Below are positions 6,595 to 8,842 of a stretch of DNA of 8,842 nucleotides, piece after piece. The DNA is from JAUQQI01 sp040289115 (GTDB lineage Bacteria; Chloroflexota; Dehalococcoidia; JAUQQI01). The notes beneath the pieces are model-generated. The model saw only the letters and a list, made by a program, of their open reading frames with translations. It was not told the DNA's origin and did not search any database. The stretch spans positions 1 to 8,842 of the forward strand of contig PSKS01000075.1 of assembly GCA_040289115.1 (NCBI GenBank), written 5' to 3'. The translations under genes were made by a program, and so were the position numbers. Every line of letters starts with the position of its first letter. Position 1 is the first letter of the stretch.

Positions 6595-6716
6595 AAGCCC
6601 GGGCGGCTTCCGGGGACCTATTTCGACCGGACCCCCAAGCTGTGGGCAACCCTTTCGTGCCGGTTTTTAACCGCGGGCATCGCTCCGCCCAACACCCAAT
6701 CTAAACAGGCGTAGGC

Positions 6717-6745
6717 AAAACGCGCCAGCTCAGGCGGGCTTTTTA
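6717..6745 (-). terminator. Probable intrinsic terminator after the cyclase gene
   Basis: Right after the stop codon of the cyclase gene, the minus strand reads an A-run, then CGCC-TGAGCT-GGCG (stem arms 6736-6733 and 6726-6723 with a six-base loop), then a T-run TTTT (6720-6717). The stem can be lengthened past a C/C mismatch by C-G, G-U and A-T pairs. The plus strand also ends in TTTTT, so it could work in both directions, although no nearby plus-strand gene needs it. The perfectly paired core is only 4 bp, which limits confidence. Confidence 0.5.
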
Positions 6746-7702
6746 CTTGACAGCCACCGGGTTTACCGGGCCGCCGACGGCATTTTCCAGGGGCAGGGGC
6801 ACGGCCACCAGGAAGAACTCGTAGACGCCGTCGGCGGCGCAGTCTTCGGCCAGCTCTTCCAAGTCGAAGATCTCCCCGACGGCCAGCCCGATCTGGGGTA
6901 TAGCCACCCGGTGCCAGGGCTGGTTGACGGATTTAATCTCGTTTGGGCGGACCTCGACCCCCCAGGTATCGCTGGCCACCGCTGCCACCTGCCTTTCGTA
7001 GAGCCAGCCCAGGGTATCAAAGGTAAGCCCGGGCGCATCCCCACCCGCGTAGTCGCCCCAATCGCCCCGTTCCCGGCAAAGGGCGATGTGGCCGGTCCGG
7101 ATCAGTAGAATATCGCCTCGACCCACCGCCACCCCCTCGGACCGGACGGTCTCAGCCAGGTCGGCGGGGGTTATCCCGTAGCCCGGTGCCAGGTATTTAA
7201 GGCCCTTGGCCCTGGCCACATCGAGCAGAACCCCCCGGCCGACGAGCCGGTTGCGATAGCTCATGATGCTGTTTTTGGCGGCCCCAAGGCTGCTTACGAG
7301 GGCGGCATCGTAGCCATTCCACATTTTGTTGTTAAGGATGATGTGGGCCAGGGCGTCCCAGTGGGTTGCGCCGTGGGTGGCCAGCAGCACCACGTCGTCG
7401 GTCCCACCGATGCCTGGGGGCATGCCTGGAATGGCCCCGACCACCACGTCGGAGCCGTCCCGGAGCATGAAGTGCATCGGGTTGAAGCGGCGCAGGCCGC
7501 CCCGCTGGGGGCCGCTGGGGCCGAAGGGGATGGCCAGGGAAAAGACCCGGCCCTTGCGAATGAGGCGGGCGGCGGCTACGATATCCTCGGGGGTTATGTA
7601 GTTAAGGGTTCCGGCCTCGTCATCGGGTCCCCACTTTCCCCAGTTGCAGTACTTCTGGGCAGCCTCAAAAAGGCGTTCAAGTTCGGGCGTGCGGTCGGAC
7701 AT
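6743..7702 (-). CDS. Cyclase-family metal-dependent hydrolase (PF04199; isatin hydrolase/kynurenine formamidase-like)
   Basis: A 319-residue soluble enzyme of the family that includes bacterial kynurenine formamidase KynB and isatin hydrolase, which hydrolyse amide or lactam bonds using a bound divalent metal, usually Mn or Zn. The diagnostic HxxxHxDxxxH motif is present as HGATHWDALAH (110-120), giving His110, His114, Asp116 and His120. The N-terminal WGPDDEAGTLNYITPEDI (24-41) and the length of about 320 point to the longer subgroup rather than KynB, which is about 200 aa. The ATG at 7702 has GGAGG five bases upstream, the best ribosome binding site in the window. There is no signal peptide. 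A TAAAAT box (7738-7733, minus) could serve as its own -10, but no -35 is evident; alternatively it is co-transcribed with the exported-protein gene 64 bp upstream. The substrate cannot be told from sequence and the neighbours give no pathway. Confidence 0.88.
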   Translation of the reverse strand: MSDRTPELERLFEAAQKYCNWGKWGPDDEAGTLNYITPEDIVAAARLIRKGRVFSLAIPFGPSGPQRGGLRRFNPMHFMLRDGSDVVVGAIPGMPPGIGGTDDVVLLATHGATHWDALAHIILNNKMWNGYDAALVSSLGAAKNSIMSYRNRLVGRGVLLDVARAKGLKYLAPGYGITPADLAETVRSEGVAVGRGDILLIRTGHIALCRERGDWGDYAGGDAPGLTFDTLGWLYERQVAAVASDTWGVEVRPNEIKSVNQPWHRVAIPQIGLAVGEIFDLEELAEDCAADGVYEFFLVAVPLPLENAVGGPVNPVAVK

Positions 7703-7766
7703 AGGTGCCTCCTCGGTGCGGTCGTCTGGGCAATTTTAGCCGATTTGCCCGGGACGACGCCGACCC

Positions 7767-8606
7767 TCAACGGCCATGCCACCAGTCCTTGCGGGACCGG
7801 GGGTCCATAAAGGTGCCCATATCCCGGATGGCAACCTTTATCTCAGTACCGTTGGCCCGGCCGAAAGGCTGCTGCCATTTAAGGGCGGGTAGCAAGTTGC
7901 GTCCGGCCGCATTCTGCTGCCGGTAAAGGTTAAGGAGACCAGGCTCGACGCAGATCCCCTCAACGTGAATGGTGTAGCCATCGGCCACCGTATCGCGGCG
8001 GGTATAGACGAAGGTTATCCGCTCGGTGGAGGCGTAAAGCACCAGGGCCCAATAGCTGCCCTGGTATATATCCGGACCGTTCCGGGAGGGAAGACGCAGG
8101 GGCTCGCCCCGGGCGGTGCCCATGCCCAGGAGGGTTACCGGCCAGGTGGTGATGAGACCGCCCCGGCTGTTGGTCTGCCAGTTCCAGTCGTAAACTTGGT
8201 AAGCGTTGGGAAACGCGGGCACCCGGTTATCCCCAAAGAGCGTGTAAAGCTGGGGGGCGGCCGGATCGGTGCCCCCGCCGTAGTCCACCAGGGTCTTCGG
8301 GGCGTCGGTCAGCAGATAACCCCGGACGGCTAGGGCGTTGATGTCCGGGTGCTGTTCGGCGGGCGGGTTGGTGGTGGGGGGACCATCGATGGGTATCGCT
8401 TCGTACTGCTGGCCAGAGATGGGGTCGCAGGCTGGCTGGACGTAAAAAACAGCCGGAAGATACACCCGAAACCCGACCTGGGTCTGGAGCCCTTGGGTTG
8501 GGGCCAAGGGCTTTGGGGGCTGGGGTCGGATTTCGGCCTGACCGGTGCGGCTACTCAGCACCAGAATGCCGACGGCTAAGAAAAGCAGATAAACCTTAGT
8601 CCTCAT
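7767..8606 (-). CDS. Exported protein of unknown function
   Basis: I do not recognise a characterised family. The 279-residue product starts MRTK followed by a hydrophobic core (5-18) and a likely signal peptidase site after GQA (22-24), so it should be secreted. Next come a Pro/Gln-rich linker (26-43) and VYLPAVFY (48-55), reminiscent of a VYLPLV-type motif common in secreted proteins of Chloroflexota. Two cysteines in the mature part (60 and 219) could form a disulfide. The C-terminus, GRANGTEIKVAIRD followed by DPRSRKDWWHGR, is charged and aromatic and looks conserved; I have an unverified impression of similar tails in Chloroflexota proteins. The ATG at 8606 is the only start possible, because a stop lies two codons upstream. 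GGAG touches the ATG directly, so the true ribosome binding site may be GAAGGG, about 13 bases away. The cyclase gene follows 64 bp downstream. Confidence 0.8.
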   Translation of the reverse strand: MRTKVYLLFLAVGILVLSSRTGQAEIRPQPPKPLAPTQGLQTQVGFRVYLPAVFYVQPACDPISGQQYEAIPIDGPPTTNPPAEQHPDINALAVRGYLLTDAPKTLVDYGGGTDPAAPQLYTLFGDNRVPAFPNAYQVYDWNWQTNSRGGLITTWPVTLLGMGTARGEPLRLPSRNGPDIYQGSYWALVLYASTERITFVYTRRDTVADGYTIHVEGICVEPGLLNLYRQQNAAGRNLLPALKWQQPFGRANGTEIKVAIRDMGTFMDPRSRKDWWHGR

Positions 8607-8639
8607 CTCCGCTCAGCAACCCTTCGTAAAGTAATCTGG

Positions 8640-8648
8640 ACTATACCA
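8640..8648 (-). promoter_or_regulatory. Candidate extended -10 promoter for the exported-protein gene
   Basis: The minus strand reads TGG-TATAGT (8648-8640), an extended -10 with five of six consensus bases, ending 33 bases before the ATG at 8606. The hexamer 17 bases further upstream (GGTCTG) is not a good -35, which extended -10 promoters often tolerate. It would drive the exported protein and possibly the cyclase gene. Confidence 0.35.
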
Positions 8649-8747
8649 CTATCAGTTATCGGCAGACCGAGCCCAGTGGTCACCGGCTCTGTCCCAGAGG
8701 TGGTGGGAGAAATTTAATGCCTTGGGTCCCCCGCTCAAAGGACCGGA

Positions 8748-8773
8748 ATTTGCAAGACTAAAGTCTTGCAAAT
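8748..8773. repeat. Perfect 12-bp palindrome with 2-bp centre (REP-like)
   Basis: Left arm ATTTGCAAGACT (8748-8759), centre AA, right arm AGTCTTGCAAAT (8762-8773); all 12 pairs match. As RNA it would form an 11-bp stem with a TAAA loop. Neither side has a T-run, so it is a poor terminator. It lies in the 236-bp non-coding end, about 140 bp upstream of the exported-protein gene. It may be a dispersed REP-like unit or an operator. Confidence 0.7.
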
Positions 8774-8803
8774 GCCAATCGCCCGCGCGGTCGGTTAAGA
8801 TGA

Positions 8804-8842
8804 CCTGGGCCCCATAAGCCCTAATGGGGGGTTCGAGCCAGG
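8804..8842. repeat. Nested inverted repeats at the window edge
   Basis: Outer arms CCTGG (8804-8808) and CCAGG (8838-8842) enclose inner arms CCCCAT (8810-8815) and ATGGGG (8824-8829), with an eight-base loop and an asymmetric bulge containing GGTTCGAG. This could fold as a structured RNA on either strand, or be the edge of a larger element cut by the window end. Together with the palindrome and the -10 box above, it is all I see in 8607-8842. Confidence 0.4.

Noticed and set aside
6661..6673. CGGTT-TTT-AACCG inverted repeat as a regulator site or promoter for the YkoP-like gene
   Set aside because: The arms are only 5 bp, and no convincing -35/-10 pair lies around it, so it is not worth a feature call.
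8800..8842. tRNA gene end suggested by GGTTCGAG
   Set aside because: The bases flanking the TTCGAGC loop do not pair as a T-stem and no anticodon arm or acceptor stem is seen on either strand.

Overview
The window is visibly GC-rich, with codon third positions mostly G or C. It carries ordinary bacterial chromosomal genes; I see no phage, insertion sequence, CRISPR array or RNA gene. The best taxonomic hint is weak. The exported protein at 7767-8606 has a VYLP-type motif soon after its signal peptide and a charged, aromatic C-terminus that I associate with secreted proteins of Chloroflexota. The CTP synthase would also fit a Clostridia-type Firmicute. I lean to Chloroflexota or a related deep-branching, possibly thermophilic lineage, without certainty.

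Layout. (1) 1-1544, plus strand: the 3' end of moaA, then moaC, then a MeaB/ArgK-family G-protein, all overlapping or nearly touching, so probably one translationally coupled operon. (2) 1548-3194, minus: pyrG, ending only 3 bp from the end of meaB. (3) 3302-3970, minus: an unrecognised protein of about 222 aa with a hydrophobic N-terminus. (4) 3987-4865, plus: an HpnK-like YdjC-family deacetylase, whose 3' end overlaps by 46 bp the end of (5) an HpnI-like family-21 glycosyltransferase (4820-5980, minus). The glycosyltransferase is coupled by an ATGA overlap to an upstream YkoP-like gene (5977-6594). (6) 6743-7702, minus: a metal-dependent 'cyclase' (PF04199) hydrolase with a good ribosome binding site and a likely terminator. 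(7) 7767-8606, minus: the exported protein of unknown function. (8) 8607-8842: a non-coding end with an extended -10 box, a perfect 12-bp-arm palindrome and a nested inverted repeat cut by the window edge.

How the genes work together. MoaA and MoaC jointly make cyclic pyranopterin monophosphate, the first intermediate of molybdenum cofactor synthesis. MeaB-type G-proteins normally protect B12-dependent acyl-CoA mutases, so its place here is unexpected; no mutase gene is in the window. HpnI and HpnK in known hopanoid producers add N-acetylglucosamine to bacteriohopanetetrol and then deacetylate it. Their presence next to a YkoP-like gene suggests a small lipid amino-sugar module, but no squalene-hopene cyclase or other hopanoid core gene is visible, and the glycosyltransferase seems to lack one conserved aspartate. 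The lipid acceptor is therefore open.

Non-ATG starts are common: meaB, hpnK, the 3302-3970 gene, the YkoP-like gene and perhaps moaC.
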